A stretch of 64,000 nt of DNA, taken from NCBI GenBank assembly GCA_030141605.1, contig JAQGDQ010000003.1, positions 1,075,501 through 1,139,500 on the forward strand, read 5' to 3'. The position numbers and the translations under genes were made by a program. This DNA comes from Tubiluchus corallicola. Its lineage: Eukaryota; Priapulida; Priapulimorpha; Priapulimorphida; Tubiluchidae. This document shows, piece after piece, positions 12,768-26,900 of this stretch. The notes under the pieces are model-generated. The model made no database searches and was not told the DNA's origin. It saw nothing but the letters and a program-made list of their open reading frames with translations. Within the stretch, counting starts at the first letter, position 1, and every line of letters begins with the position of its first letter.

Positions 12768-15216
12768 GCGCACAACTTGGAGGCTGTGAATGTTTGATGC
12801 CGGATATCGTCATGATAATGATAATGTCTGTAACCGCATGAATGATTTGTTTTTGTTATCTTCAACGACCACACCTTCGCAAAAAGCGGGAAGCAATTAT
12901 AGAGTCGTGGTAATTATTAGAAACGTCATAGATGAGATTAGAGTGTATTAGATTATATTTAGCATATTAATGCAAATGTGGCGTACAACTATAATAACTA
13001 TCGATAATCATAATAATTATTTATTTCATTGCAACAATACATCAATATGCAATATAAATAGAAAAAACAATAAGGGTAAAACTCATTGATGAATATGAAT
13101 ACTAGATGTATTCATAATCTAATCTAATCTGGTAAGAATAATCTAGTCACATAAAATATACATTAATTTATCTATTTTCCCCTCTTGTTTTCATTTTATG
13201 GTTTTGTCCTAGCAGGTCTACGTAGAGAAAAAAATATACACATTTTTTAATCCAAATTAATTTTAAAGTTTTATAGCTACTTCTGAGATTTAAATAACCG
13301 TAGTTTCACCTTCTGGTAATCTTAGGAACCGTTTTTTATAACAAAAATCCCAAACAGGTTTGTATCTGTTATAAGGCGCCCAATCCTGCTTGCTGTTTTT
13401 GTACTGTGTAATTTCATCTTAGGTTACACAGTGCTCAATTCCAGTGTTTGAATAAAATTTACAGTCAGTGAGTCAGATAAATTAAACTGGTTTAATTTAA
13501 AGCACGAAAACTCAAACAGCTATAAAGAAGTTGGGTAAACAATAATTTAAAAAATATCATCACGTCGTATTAATGACGTATAGTTATGCTATAGCAAGTG
13601 CTAAACTGATTAAAAACTTTACAGACGTTTTCTACACTGCTACAACTAGGCTTGCCAACACTTCTGATTTGGTGCAGAGGCTCCTGAAACACAGCCGTAC
13701 ATCCGTACTTTGGTCGATTTTTGAAAAATTCTGAAATATCCTGATTTCGACCACTGCATTGAAATTTAAGTGAAAAAAAACGGAAATACATCTTGCATGC
13801 CATTGAAACGTTAAAAAGATAGCTAAAAACAGCAATCCCTCTTAAGTAAAATAGCAGACTTGTTAAATTAAGTTTAAACGGTTACAGTCCCTCATCATTT
13901 AATGCAATCTACATTTTTCCCCAACTTTTGCTGCAGCGGCAAGTGCTTCAGTGCAAACATTCTTCCAGTTTAGTTTTAAGTCACACAACATAAACTATCT
14001 CCAGAAATCTCAGAAAAGTAAGAAATACATTGGAACCGAGAAGAAACTCCAAAAATTGATGTACACTTTCGTAAGTTTTAAGCTTTCAATGCTTTTTAGA
14101 GTCTTAGAAATTTGTACTACTTTGTGGCTTTTTTGATTTTTGTTTCTGAAAAAGGGTTATAAGACGTCTCCCAGACTTTTGTCTCCCCCTAGCTGGGGAC
14201 TCCTGACTTCTGTTCGTGACGAGATGCAACCTTACTTAAAACACTAACAACACTGCCTACAGTTAAACTAATACAAAAATACATTGGACCTGTAATCAAA
14301 TGCTTAGAAAACCAAAAATTTTATCATAGACTAGACTGTTTAGGCCGTCACCTTTGTCGTCATAGTGTTCGTCTTCATCATCATCTTAGTCAATCATTTC
14401 GATCTTTGTCACTTTGCTGTATATTGTTTTTGTAAAAGACAAATAAATAAAAGAAAATTCAATTCAAATGCAAATATCATTTTTTGACATAATATTGTGA
14501 ATTGTCCTTGAGCAACAATTTATTGTGGATGCAATGATTTATAAATTAATAAAGACGAATTGGCTATTTTTATACAATCCATAAACTTCTTACAGTTGTG
14601 TATACAAGATGTTGTGCTTTTTTGTGTAATTATCAACGCTTGCCTGAATTTCGGAACCATATGGGCAAAACTTTCAGTCTAGAAGCAGGTCAATCCGATA
14701 GGAATAAATTCCGTCAAATTACAAAAAAGCATGAAGTTAGCAACATGAAATATACATGGTAAAATAACATATGACAAAAACATATAATCATGTACATTGG
14801 AACAATAAATATGATACAGGAATACTCATGCCACAAATTAAGAATAATCAACTTAGCATTATAATTATGGGAAATTTACCGCTTCTCAACTTCATCAATA
14901 CTGCTAAAAACACTCTGCATTATTATGGAAAAAATCATGGCCAAGTGAAAGAATTTTGTGTGCTAATTACATGTATTCTAGGCAAAGATGCACAGGTTCC
15001 TGAAAAAAGGTTAATACATATAGGTACAGTTAAACTACGTAACTGTCAGAGATCAACTTGGTGCATTAAAACTCTACAGCTAAAAATGAAATTTGCACTA
15101 TGTCTCAAAAACAGCTAGGTGCATCACTTTATCACTTAAAAACTATTAAAAGTATACAAATGTATTATCAACTATTAAAATAATGTATCTACAAAGTTTC
15201 ATATTAGGAATGTGAT
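12768..15216. other. Intergenic, between LAP3 start and CIP2A stop
   Basis: This holds the LAP3 upstream region and the CIP2A 3' flank. No canonical AATAAA was found close after the CIP2A stop on the minus strand. Open frames at 13570-13835 (minus) and 14771-15118 (plus) have no recognised motif. No other feature is seen. Confidence 0.55.
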
Positions 15217-18200
15217 TTATTTATTTCTTTTAGCTGGAGGAATGTTACCAGAACTGATGTTTCGTATCATCTCAGTCATTTCTTTGTGTCGCTCCAGGTC
15301 TGCTTCTAACTTTGTAACTTTGGATTTAAGACTTGCTGACTAAAATGAAAAAAGAAAAACTGGAATGTCGACTCATTTTTCCATGACACGAGCCCAATTC
15401 TTGTGTGGCAGTATAAGTTATTATCACCGAAATAGCTTCAAGTACAACTTTTATCTTTAATAAATCACTCTTCACTAGTATCGTATAGCCAGAGAAATAT
15501 AGTTTTTGTATATTACATTTTGGTACCTGCACATCATCACTACCTACCCTGAATAACCACAACTCAGTATCTCAATAGAAGAATTATTGTACAGGTTACG
15601 TAAAAATCATATTAAATTTGAAGAGACATCAAAATGCAACAAAAGACGAGCCGTTGCATTTCAAGATCAAGACATGTTTGGGTAACATAAAACTAGCTCA
15701 ACTATTTACATATCAATAATGCTGTGCTCTCTAATGTTCAATTTATTAAAAAAATCCCACAATTAAAACAGCGAAAGGGCACCACGTTTCAAACTGCTGC
15801 TTCTTAGTATCTTTATTTGGCCTTCTCACTTTTTCCTTTTTTCTAACTGACGATAAACTGCAGTGGCAGTGTGAAACGTCGTGGGGGATGGTAAAAACCT
15901 CCAAAAATGATCATTTTTATGCCATTTTTTAAACATTTGTATAGCTTATTTTGAGAAAATGTGAAAGTGCCTTGGACAGACCCTTCCATCCAAATTTTGC
16001 AAAAAGTTGCACAAAATAGCTTGGAGAAAACATCGACTTGTGCAACTGTTTGGGGTGTGTTGTGTGAAAAAATAAGCACAGTTGTGGAAAGAGGAAGACA
16101 CGGTCCATAAGTTGAAGCCTTTGTTAGGCGGTATGTCCACTAAACAAAACGGAAAGGGTGTACTTTGAAGTTCCGTTTCAACCTCCAGTGCTGCACATTA
16201 TTTGGAACCCCCCTGTCCTTGCATTTCAGAAATTATGGCTTCCCTGGCGTTGTCATCATCCGTTATTCTGCAGTGCTATTCTGTTATATTTGTATTTGTA
16301 AGCTTGTTACCATGTTCATGCATTAATGATCATTGGTGGATGATGGGACTAATAATGCCTGTCATAGCACACAGTTTCATCTTTGTGCAAAATGTTTTGC
16401 ATAGTTTCGGCATGCTTTGCATTGTTGATGTAGGTGTGATCTGGTTGGTTTAGTGTATTGTGGTATGGTATGTGAGTATGGTTAATGTAGTGAGTTGTTG
16501 CAGTGGGTGTTATTTGATGTAGCATGCGGTGTGGCGTGGGTGATGTGGTGCAGTGTAGGTAATGCTGTGATGCAGATGGGGTGGCATAGGAGTTGGGTGA
16601 TGTGGGTTGTTGTGGTGTAAGGGCATAAAATCCTTACAACATAAAAAGCTTAAAAACATATTGCAAGTATGTTTCATTCAAAATTAATTATTTTTATGAC
16701 AAAAGGTACTTAAGATGACCTAAATGAGGTGTAAAAAAGCTACACACAGAAAGTAATTTTCCTGTTAATAATAAAATGTCGCAACAAAAATAAATGTAAC
16801 AAGATGCTATTGGTGCTTATAAATTACATGTTTTACTTACAATTCGCTTCTCATCATCAAGCTCTCTGCCGGTGTTTGCAATTGCTTCTTCAAATACTTT
16901 ATCACGTTCCTCTTCTTTTCTCTCAAACTCTAGTTCTTTCATTTTCATTTGGGCACGCAAATCTAAGTGGAAACAAAGTTGGATGTATCAAAATTGAGTT
17001 GGAAGACAATAACGCTAATTGCAAAATAAGTTTTAATGCTCACATCAAATCACATTATAGTTAACGTTTTCTCACTTGCTTCACTTTTGTGCATTTTGAG
17101 CACTGGTACATAACAGAAATAATAATTATTTTGTTACTGATTAAAGCAGATAAGACAGAAAAATTGTCTGAATAAAACATTGAAAGCCCTTTACAGTGTC
17201 AAAATAGATTATTTCTTACAAGAGCTTTCGTCCAAACAAGCCTCATTATTAGGAAAATACAGATAAAATGTTAAAACAGTATGTACATGCTAGCAAAGAT
17301 TAATTGTAAAGCTTTTGGTTTTTTTCTTTCTATGAGGTTGTTTTTTATGCTTTTACTCTAACTCATTTTCAAATCAACGATGCTCAGCTACTACTATAGC
17401 TTTTAATCTTTACCTCACACTTGTACATATTGTTTTAACATTTTGTCTGTATTTTTCGGCTGATGACAAATCTCAGGGGAACTCTCTCATATAGAAATGT
17501 AGTTTAGGCAAACGTTGATAAATAGAATGTTAGTGTAATTTGCTATGAAATATTAACAACTGAGTTATTAGTACATACCTTGTATTAAAACAAGTTTGTC
17601 TTCACAGTCTTTGACGAGAACTTCTCTTTGTTTTTCTAGTTGTTTATACTTTTTTTGTTCCCTGAAAAAATTCACGATTAATAGAGCTGTTCAATATGAA
17701 AAAGCCAACATAAATAACTGCTGGCATGTCTAAGCAGATATGAAATTTTTCTTAGAAGACTATATAGAGCAACATGACTACCATAGTCGTATTCTAAATA
17801 TAACTTTAAATTTAGCTATATTTTCATGGTGTCTATTTGGCTATGATCGACAAGTAGTGGTCTTCCTCGTTTGTAAATGGATGGGCAGTGTGACAAAATA
17901 ACTTCTAGCTAGTCATCAGTTTGGCCACTCAGTGAGGGAGGGTGCAGCATTTGCATATACCATTATACATCTATATGCGGCTGCAACGGTTGAGCTGTCT
18001 AGAGTCTTACATGAGAAGATCATCCTAGATGTTGAGATAGATGCTAGTCATCTAATAGTAACAGGCCTTAGTAAAATGTTGATACAGTTTGCTTTGGATT
18101 TGTTTGTAGTTTAATAAATCCATGTTTGTGTGTGTTTTTTTTAAGCGGCTGAATTTATAAAGCCGAAAAGATCTATTAAGATAGTGTTTTCTATGTTATT

Positions 18201-20901
18201 ACAGTGCACATTGATTATTCATGAAGGCAAGACTCTTATCACTTGGTAAATTGCTCACAAAAAGTTTTCAAGCAAAGTGCAATAATTAATTATCGTTTGT
18301 ATAATTAGAGGTAGCTTGCATAAAGTATATATTGTTTATTTATGATGCCATTAAGCTTTATATGCGATAAATTTTGCCAATTGAAAAAGCAAGATATCAG
18401 AGATAACTCAGTAGTTATTTTTAAACAGTCACTGACAGACACGCAATGTTTTATCAGCATTAGCATGTTAGTTTAATGTAATTAAATCTCTCACCTTGTG
18501 TTTGAGTAACACTTCTGCATTGTAACGTGTAAATTAAACAGCTAAAGACAAAGAATTAAGTGGAAAAATGCAAAAATGTAAAACATGCTTAGAACAAGTA
18601 TGCTGATCTATCTCAAGTTAAAAAGCAGGTCAAGTGTGTGGTCATACGTCACAATTTTGTTGTCTTCACAGCTATTTATAAAGTGAAGTTTGGATTTGAT
18701 AAATGACAGATTTTTCCATGTTAAAGCATTACTGTATACAGTTTCGTACCAGCAATGGTGGCCGTAATGGCAGCTCGATCTATTATCCGTGAATTCTATG
18801 GTATCTTAAATTTTTTGAAGGACATGATATAACTATTTTCACACTGAAGAAGTCTGTCATGGACTCGAAAATATTTAGTGGCTGTTTTTTTAATATAAAG
18901 CTTATAATACACTTTCTTGTATCTACTGGGTATTATTATCGCACAGTGCAACAAGATCAGTTTAGTTTTCTTAAGTTCAATAATTTACCAGTTTAAAATA
19001 AGACTACGACATTTTCTGGGTTATTTTTTTGCTTACGATAGTGAAGATTTAACTAAATTTTTTTTAAATAACATTGACTGATTTTTTCTAACAAAATGCC
19101 TTTGTGCCGTGCTTGAATCAATATTAGATGACTCACGTGTCTAACTTTGACTTCAGCTGACTATTTTGCTGTGAAATTTCCTCTTTCTGTTCAAAGAGAT
19201 ATCGACAGTTTTCTTCTTTTTCTGCCAGTGATTTTTCTAACCTGAATGAAAACGATCACAACATCTATGAACAAAGTCATCTTAGACTGTGACTAGGCAG
19301 TAGCAGTGATGATGAGAAAGAAATACTGATATTTTGCTGGATGGCTGATTCAGAAAATTTGCATTGGAAGCTCCAAATAATAAACTGCAAATGATGGAAC
19401 TAGGCCAGGAGATAAGCAGTACTAGAAACAGTTACGAATCAAAACAGATATTGTGACAAAGTTTCAGAAAAAACTGACACACGGTAGTAAAACAACACTA
19501 GTGCTTTTATAATAATTACATAATGGATCTAGCCAATGAAACACTAAAGTAAAAGAATGGCAAGTAATGTGTGGTTATTGTGGCAAAACATTCACAAACA
19601 AAGCAGAGGGAATACTGTATAAATAGTAGTCCTGAAATATTTTACAAACACTGCTATGCCTGTTAATTGGGGTAATTAAGAATTATAGCCGCAATTTATC
19701 AAGCGATTTTAAACTCAAAGAATCTCAGTACAGCCAATTCACGAATAAACAGATAGGCATGATATGACTTACAGGTGTACTTTTGACATAACCGTGGATA
19801 GTTCCTTGTCGAAGTTAGCCGTTGATGTTTTATGCAATTCACTGAGAGAAACGTATTTTTTGTTTATATCTGCCAGGTTTATTTCCATTGTTTTGTTTAA
19901 TTTCTTGCCTTCAAACAGCAAATGCTCAATAGCAAATTTCTGTAACATTATGATATAGCAGTATAAGCATACAAGAAAAACAACACACATACAAACAATC
20001 ACTAGCATAGGTATGTTGCATCTGTAATCACACTGGGACGGCGGTAGTTAGTTAATATACCTAGTGCTGGCAAGTGAATATGGAAATCAAAAAGCGTATT
20101 TTCGCACAAAGCCGAGAACAAATTTTTAGCAATTCATTTATTATTGTTTATGTTATTAAAAATTTACTGTTTTTAAAAGAAAAATTTATATGGTTTTGCT
20201 ATGGAAACTAATGCTACAATTTTTACAAACCTTTCCTCTGAAGTGAATAAAAAGTCAATTTGTAAAGTTCAGAAAACTATAACAGCATGCAGATTACCAA
20301 GGTAAAGAACAGGGTTGTTTTTTACCTGTTGCTTCAAAAGTATCCAATACATGAATTATAGTATTTTATTATGTTGTTTCCTAGCTTATAGCAGCCAGGA
20401 AGGATTTTATGCAAGGCCTCATGGAATGAATAAACTAAAACTCCAACTGTCACTAAACAAAAATTACTAAAACTAAATCTGCTTAACAAAATATCAAATG
20501 TAAACAGTTATTTTACAAAGGTTTATACTTTACCTCAGTGTGTAGCTTGCTATAAGTATCAAGTTGGTTTGATAAAGAGTTCTGCAATTGTTCAACTTTG
20601 TTGTTTGACAAAGACAGTGCTGCTTCCAATTTACATGCTTGCAGCTGTAAAAATGGTGTACTAACAGAAATTAAATGTAACAGCAGCTTAGAATGTGCAA
20701 CCTAATTTTCAAAGGCTATGTCACCACTAGTGCAAAGTTAAGAAGCATGAAAAAGAAACCTTAAGAACATATTAAAGCAGAAATTTGGTGAACACTGATA
20801 TTTTGTGGGACACAGGAGCCTGTTAATTAAGGACACAGTGCTATAAAGTTTCTTGTGATAATCAAACCGAAATGACAGTGTGTCCTTTTTTCGCACACAC
20901 C

Positions 20902-20955
<54 letters not shown>

Positions 20956-23900
20956 GCAATAGTGATGAAGACAACGTTGCGTACCTGTTCAGTTGCCAGA
21001 GAGTACAGGTAGGCTTGAATGAGGTGAACCAGAGTAAAAAAATAATGCATACCCTTGATTGTGTCAATTCCTCGTGATACATCTTCATGACATTATTGTC
21101 TTCAATGATGTTATTCCGAAATGACAGTGACGTATGAAGACTATTAGCCAATTCATCAATGATGCCACTATCACTAGTTACACTGTCGTTTCTATTACGA
21201 CTGTTCGACAAAGAAGGGTCAGCATCAATTTCGACATGACGTGCCATCATACTTGCCAAACTGTAAAACGTAAGTTAACTTTGTCAGCATTTATACACCT
21301 AATAAATTTGTGTAGATTGTTAGTGTAAATGTTTTAGATTGTTAACATCAAATTAGCACTAGCTTGGTGAAGAAATTATATGTTAGATTTTAACACCAGT
21401 TTTGGCTGGGGTGAAAGAATAAAAATGGTTTTAGCAGCTAGGACTAAAAATAGAAAATTATCAATGAAAAAACTGCAAACATTTTGACTGAACTACCAAA
21501 ACTATAATGCAAAAAGCACCAATTGTTAATTTACACAGCAAATCAAGACTGTGAAAAGCGAAAACATACCTTTCTAAAGATATGCTTGACAGCTGTACAA
21601 TTTGCAATGCCATTTTTATTGTCTCAGTACAATGACTAAGCAAAGCAGACACTAATAGTTGATGTACCTCTGCACTCTAAAATAAACATACATGCACAGG
21701 TGTAATGTAAATGTACATACAAAATTATAATAAATTTGTACAAATTTTCTACCTTCATCTAGTTGCCATTATTTTTCGACTTCTACTAAACTAGATGCTT
21801 TTATACAGTGATGCCATCACTGCATATCGGGTCAACATTGAAACTGCTTCAAATTTGAAATAACTAAAGAAGTTAAGTCAAAATCATTCATAAGAAACTA
21901 AAGTAGAAGAAAGTCAACTGGAAATTTACTTGCATGATGGGAAATCTGCCAAGACTTGAGAAAGAGCTAGATTTACTAAGAATTTGTAACAATCATTATC
22001 AAACATTTTTGCAAAAGAAAAAAAGAACTAGGATTTTTCAACTGTAGTATGCCATAAAAACACGTACGTTTCTTACAAGTGATTTCACAACGGATTGGTA
22101 TGCATCACGTACATTATAATATATGTACAAGCTCACTAATGCAACTATCACAAAGTAAATCCATCTCAAAGTAAAAAAGCGGTTATGTTGTGCTCAAAAT
22201 GCGGCCTGCCTTGCGAGTAGCTTGCATTTAATCCAGCACCATCGATTAATGCACAGTTTGAACAATAGTTTTATAGGATTCTTAGTGCAGCAATTGTGGA
22301 ACATGCAGACTTTGAAGAACTTAGTCAAGTAAACAGTGTATGTACTTAATTTACTCTTATTGAGGTTGAAAATAGTAAAGCTTCTTCACTGACAGAAAAT
22401 TACATGTTTAGCATTGGTAACACAGAGTCAACAATCAAAACAGTACTGAGCAACTAAATCAAAATAGAACTTAAAAATAGATTTAAAATACTCAGAATTA
22501 AATCAACCTTGATTTTTTAATTGGCAAATACCACTAGTTTTCTGATTTTTACAGTAAATGAATTACAAAAGGCTTTAAAGTTGAGAAAAAATTACTTCAA
22601 AATTCTCTAAGATAATTTAAAATGAACAGAAAAATTTGCCTGCATTAGAGAAGCAATGCGATCCGCTCTCCATTTTGCTAAAAGTAACACTTTCAAGCTG
22701 CTAACAATCATTTTCACGGCATCCAGACTAAAAAAAGAAAAATAAATTTGGTAGCTGTTGTTTATTTAGTAATATTTACCTATAGTTACTTGCCAGGCAA
22801 CAGTATTTGGCTGCTCAACCAAAAATTACCTATTCTTACACACAGACACATACATACACTGTCAACTCTGCGTGTTGTTTATACAAAATGACCATGAAAA
22901 TGCTGCTTGGAATATATTGTTAAGGTTTTGAAAGTTAGTAATGAAATTTTAAAGTCGACAATGTATTTAACTGGAAGGCAGTGGAGTTTAAGTGTAAGTG
23001 TTTACACTATCTATTAAGGATCCGAACTGCAGTATATGAATTGTTTTGCAATTATAAATATGCTAAATAGGCAGTCTGCACAAAAGACTGTTGCAGTAAT
23101 CCAGTTCGTTTTAATATTTTACGATTAGGTTATTTTTGTACTCACAAAACATACAAAACGTAAGATCCAAGCACAATTTTTATGAGATTTAAAAATGAGG
23201 AAAGGAAATTTAACACCAGTATAACTGAAAATGTGAACTGCTAAAATTAGCCTTTAATGACTGTTTGTACATAAAGGTGAAGGGATGTATTGTTGCATAT
23301 ACCTTCACATTTGTCAATCCTTGGGATGCTCTAGTTTTACTTTTATTTTGCATTTTGCTTTAGCGTCTTGAGACTAAGGAAAATGAAGATGTTCTAGCCC
23401 TCAATCATTTTGAATAAGCAGCTGTAACCTACACACCAGCGCAAGTGATTCTGGGCACTTGTGCTGCTGTGCAGAATAAGTTTCCTGTGGGGCAGAGACA
23501 ACCCAACAGCAATAACAAAACCCTTTACTTAGCATAAAAACAACTTTCTTGTTACCTTGTAAAATTACTCAAAAGCTGTTTACTGATGAGCGAATAAAGC
23601 ACATCCAAATTCAAAGTATTAAATACTGACTCATGAAAGCTGTCATCTTGGGTACGTTCTAGCAAATCTAAAGAAATACAAAATTAATTTATGCAAAACT
23701 TCTAAGCAGCAGCATAAAGTTGTGCTAAGGATTCTTAAATAGTAATAGTGTCTTCCTTAGGGCTCCTGTATTATAAAGTAAAAGAATTACTGACACTATA
23801 ACAGCTAACTTACTTGCTGTTTCAATTTCAGGTGTAACCTATACACAGTTTGTACAGTAGGCCCTGCTTAATAGGCTCACTCTGGAGTGCTTTGGTCCAA

Positions 23901-26900
23901 TTAACTGACTGAATCTATTAGCCGACGGATGTAGTATTATCACTCTCCAGCTTAGTATGCACTGCAAAGGTTGCAAGAGCTTTAAATATTTGGTTTTTAT
24001 GCTAATGTTCTACATACATTAGCATACATTGTATGTATGCATACACTGTCCCTGCATACATTGCTGCCGGCATAACAGTAGCAGTTACCTGATTAAACAT
24101 TCCATGAAAAGTTGCAAGTGCTTCAAAAACAAACCGCTAAGCAAGTGATTAAAAGTTTAGCTTCCATAAATTCATAGGCAATGAGGTTAATTGCAGTGGA
24201 TGAGCAGGCGACAGATTCAAAGTAAAACTGCTAGCTAGCATATTACCACATGACAAATGTACCTGCTTACAAACAAAACAGTATTTAACATGATTGTTTC
24301 TACATATATTACGGTGGACAATCGCGAAGCAAAGATGACACAAAAGTAGTAAAAGCTCTTTGATCACAAACAAGCATCTTATTTTGAGTACCTGAAGCAA
24401 AAAATTGAGTCAATTAATCAGAGTTTTTTGGTCAATTGCTGACAGTTTTTATATAAATTGAATAGAGAAGGCCTGTACCAGACGCTTACGAGTCAATTAG
24501 GCAACTAATTCTATTAACCGTGAGACAAATAAACAGCACCTACTGTATTTAAAAAAATGTGTATAAGTCTTCCAAAAAATCGTGAGTTTTTTACTATTTC
24601 AGTGTAAGCAATTCACAACTGTTTTATTTTGCACGGGAAATGAGATCTGAAGCCTAAGCAGAAAAAACATATACGGTACATGTATTTCTATCATTACAAA
24701 TTAACCTTGAAGGCAATGACAAACGACGATTGTCACGAACTTGCTCAGATATTTTCTTTTATTTCTTTTTGTAAAATCTGTAAGTTTTTCTTCTACCAGA
24801 AAAGATATTAAGTGAAATATGGAAAATGTAAAAACTAAAAAAAGCAATGGTACTCATTTAAATAAAGGTTACCATTTATAATACACAGTGCAAAGTAGTT
24901 GCGGCGACAAATTGCTAAGGACAATTTACAGTCTCCTTCAATGCAAAGCACCGAATTTATATCATCTAGTAAAGGAACATTGAACAATCCACTACCTACA
25001 TCAGTAGCCTGCAAAATAAATGAAGAATTTTAGCTGTGGAGTTGCATAAATTTACAATTGATACAACCAAGAATAGAAAACAAGATTCTGGATCATCTAA
25101 TAATTCATTTTTCAAAACTACCGTATTAGTTAATCACTAATAATACAATGATGCAAATCTACAAACTAAATCAAATAGATTCAATTTTATGCACAAAGTT
25201 TAACAGCTGATTAGTCAAGATTTTAAATCCTTTAAAATATATTTAACTACAGAAATTAAAATAGGGAAACCGAGAACAATCACACACTTTTTGTTTTTAA
25301 TTCAGAAGCGAATTCATTTAGAATTAATTCTATTGTCGAAGTCTGTTTCTTTTGTTGGTATAACAAATATATTTTGTTAAACTCAAGCATCACCTTAATT
25401 ATTTTGCAAACTAATTCTGCAGCAAACGCAGAACAGTTTCCTGCTGCATCGGCAGATGCCATGACTTTGACCAGTACTCTGCAAAACTGGTAGTCATTTG
25501 AAGAAAATAGGCTATAGAGTTTGGTTTGTAGTTGTGGATTATCCCAACAGGAAAGGAGAAATTCGAGAATCTGTAAAGCAAATGTAAAGCATATCTATGT
25601 TTTCTGAATTATTGCAAACAAAACAATTACTGAAATATTTAGGATTTTACAAACAGTATCTGTGAAAAATATATACTGCAAATTTCTAGAAACCACTTGC
25701 TACTTCTATTCAAAAATTAATTAATATGCAATTAAACAATAAAAATATGTTATTCTAAGGCTTCTAATAAATCTAAACAATTTAACAATTTAAAAATTTG
25801 TAGTCATATAATTTTTATAAAATGTAAAACATACCATAGCCTTTTCCCCTAATGGCGCATTTTCTACCTGACATGCAATGCCTTGCAAACACCTAGGTAA
25901 GTCTGTCAATAATGAACGTGTATATTCATTGTGGACGAGTGTTATAAGCAAGTCTGCAGCATATCGCCATGTGTTATAGCTTGAAGCTGGATGCGACAAT
26001 GCACTAAATGCCATTTGTGAAGCAGAAGAAACATGGCGAACGCCGAGCCACTGCAACAAATTCTCAGTTATTAACTATGGTCTCAAAAATGTTTTAAAGT
26101 CCTAGGACTTGAAGACTGAATTGTGTTTACATCTAAAAATTATTGCTGAGTTTCTATAAATATTAAAATCTTACAATGACTATTGCAGGCATTAAAAAGT
26201 TTGTCATCGTAATATTATAAACTACTATATACTATAATTGCCATTATTCTAAAAAATGATATTGCAGTATTTGTATGTATGACATTTGCAGTATAATGGT
26301 CAACAAACATTAACAATCACACGATGTTCCTTATTATCCCCGATCACTTTAATCTAACACATTTTTGCATACTGGGACGCTTTCACAGTCATGGCTGAGA
26401 ACAGTCAAGCTAATCACAATGAAAATGACTTTCTGTATCTTCACACTGTAACAGTCTCTGTTTCTTAAAGACGCCCTAGTTGTTAAATTGCCCATAAAGA
26501 ATCTAACATAGCACTGTCGAAATTCTAAATATTAGGTTTCAAATCTAAGATACTATTTTTAAATGTACTTTCTTTCTTTGCATGTATGTAAAAAAAATGA
26601 ATTGTTTAATTACGATACAAACTTCTAAATTACCTTATTACACAATTGTCGGTCAGCAAGAGCCAAGTAAGTCATAATTGAAGAGGCTAATATCACATTA
26701 AGAGGATCATCTGTGCTTAAAAGTTCTATAAGCTTCGTCCAAATGTGGTGGCTGTTTTTCTAAAGTGTTAAATTCAAAAAGTCACTCACTAGTTCCTTAC
26801 TGAGGAAAAATCATGCCAAACAAAGAAATTTGCACAGAGGCAGTTGACGTAAAGTATAAAACCAAAAATACTAGAAACATTTGGTTTACTGAAAAGCAGA

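Noticed and set aside
13570-13835. Minus-strand frame with protein-like stretch
   Set aside because: No splice context or recognised family, and two overlapping frames look equally plausible.
14771-15118. 115-codon open frame on the plus strand beside the CIP2A stop
   Set aside because: AT-rich with no motif; composition fits random open frame in 3' flanking DNA.
15860-15945. Similar words AAAACCTCC, AAAAATG and ATTTTT here and at 32430-32455
   Set aside because: Short, low-complexity match that does not extend; not enough to call a repeat family.
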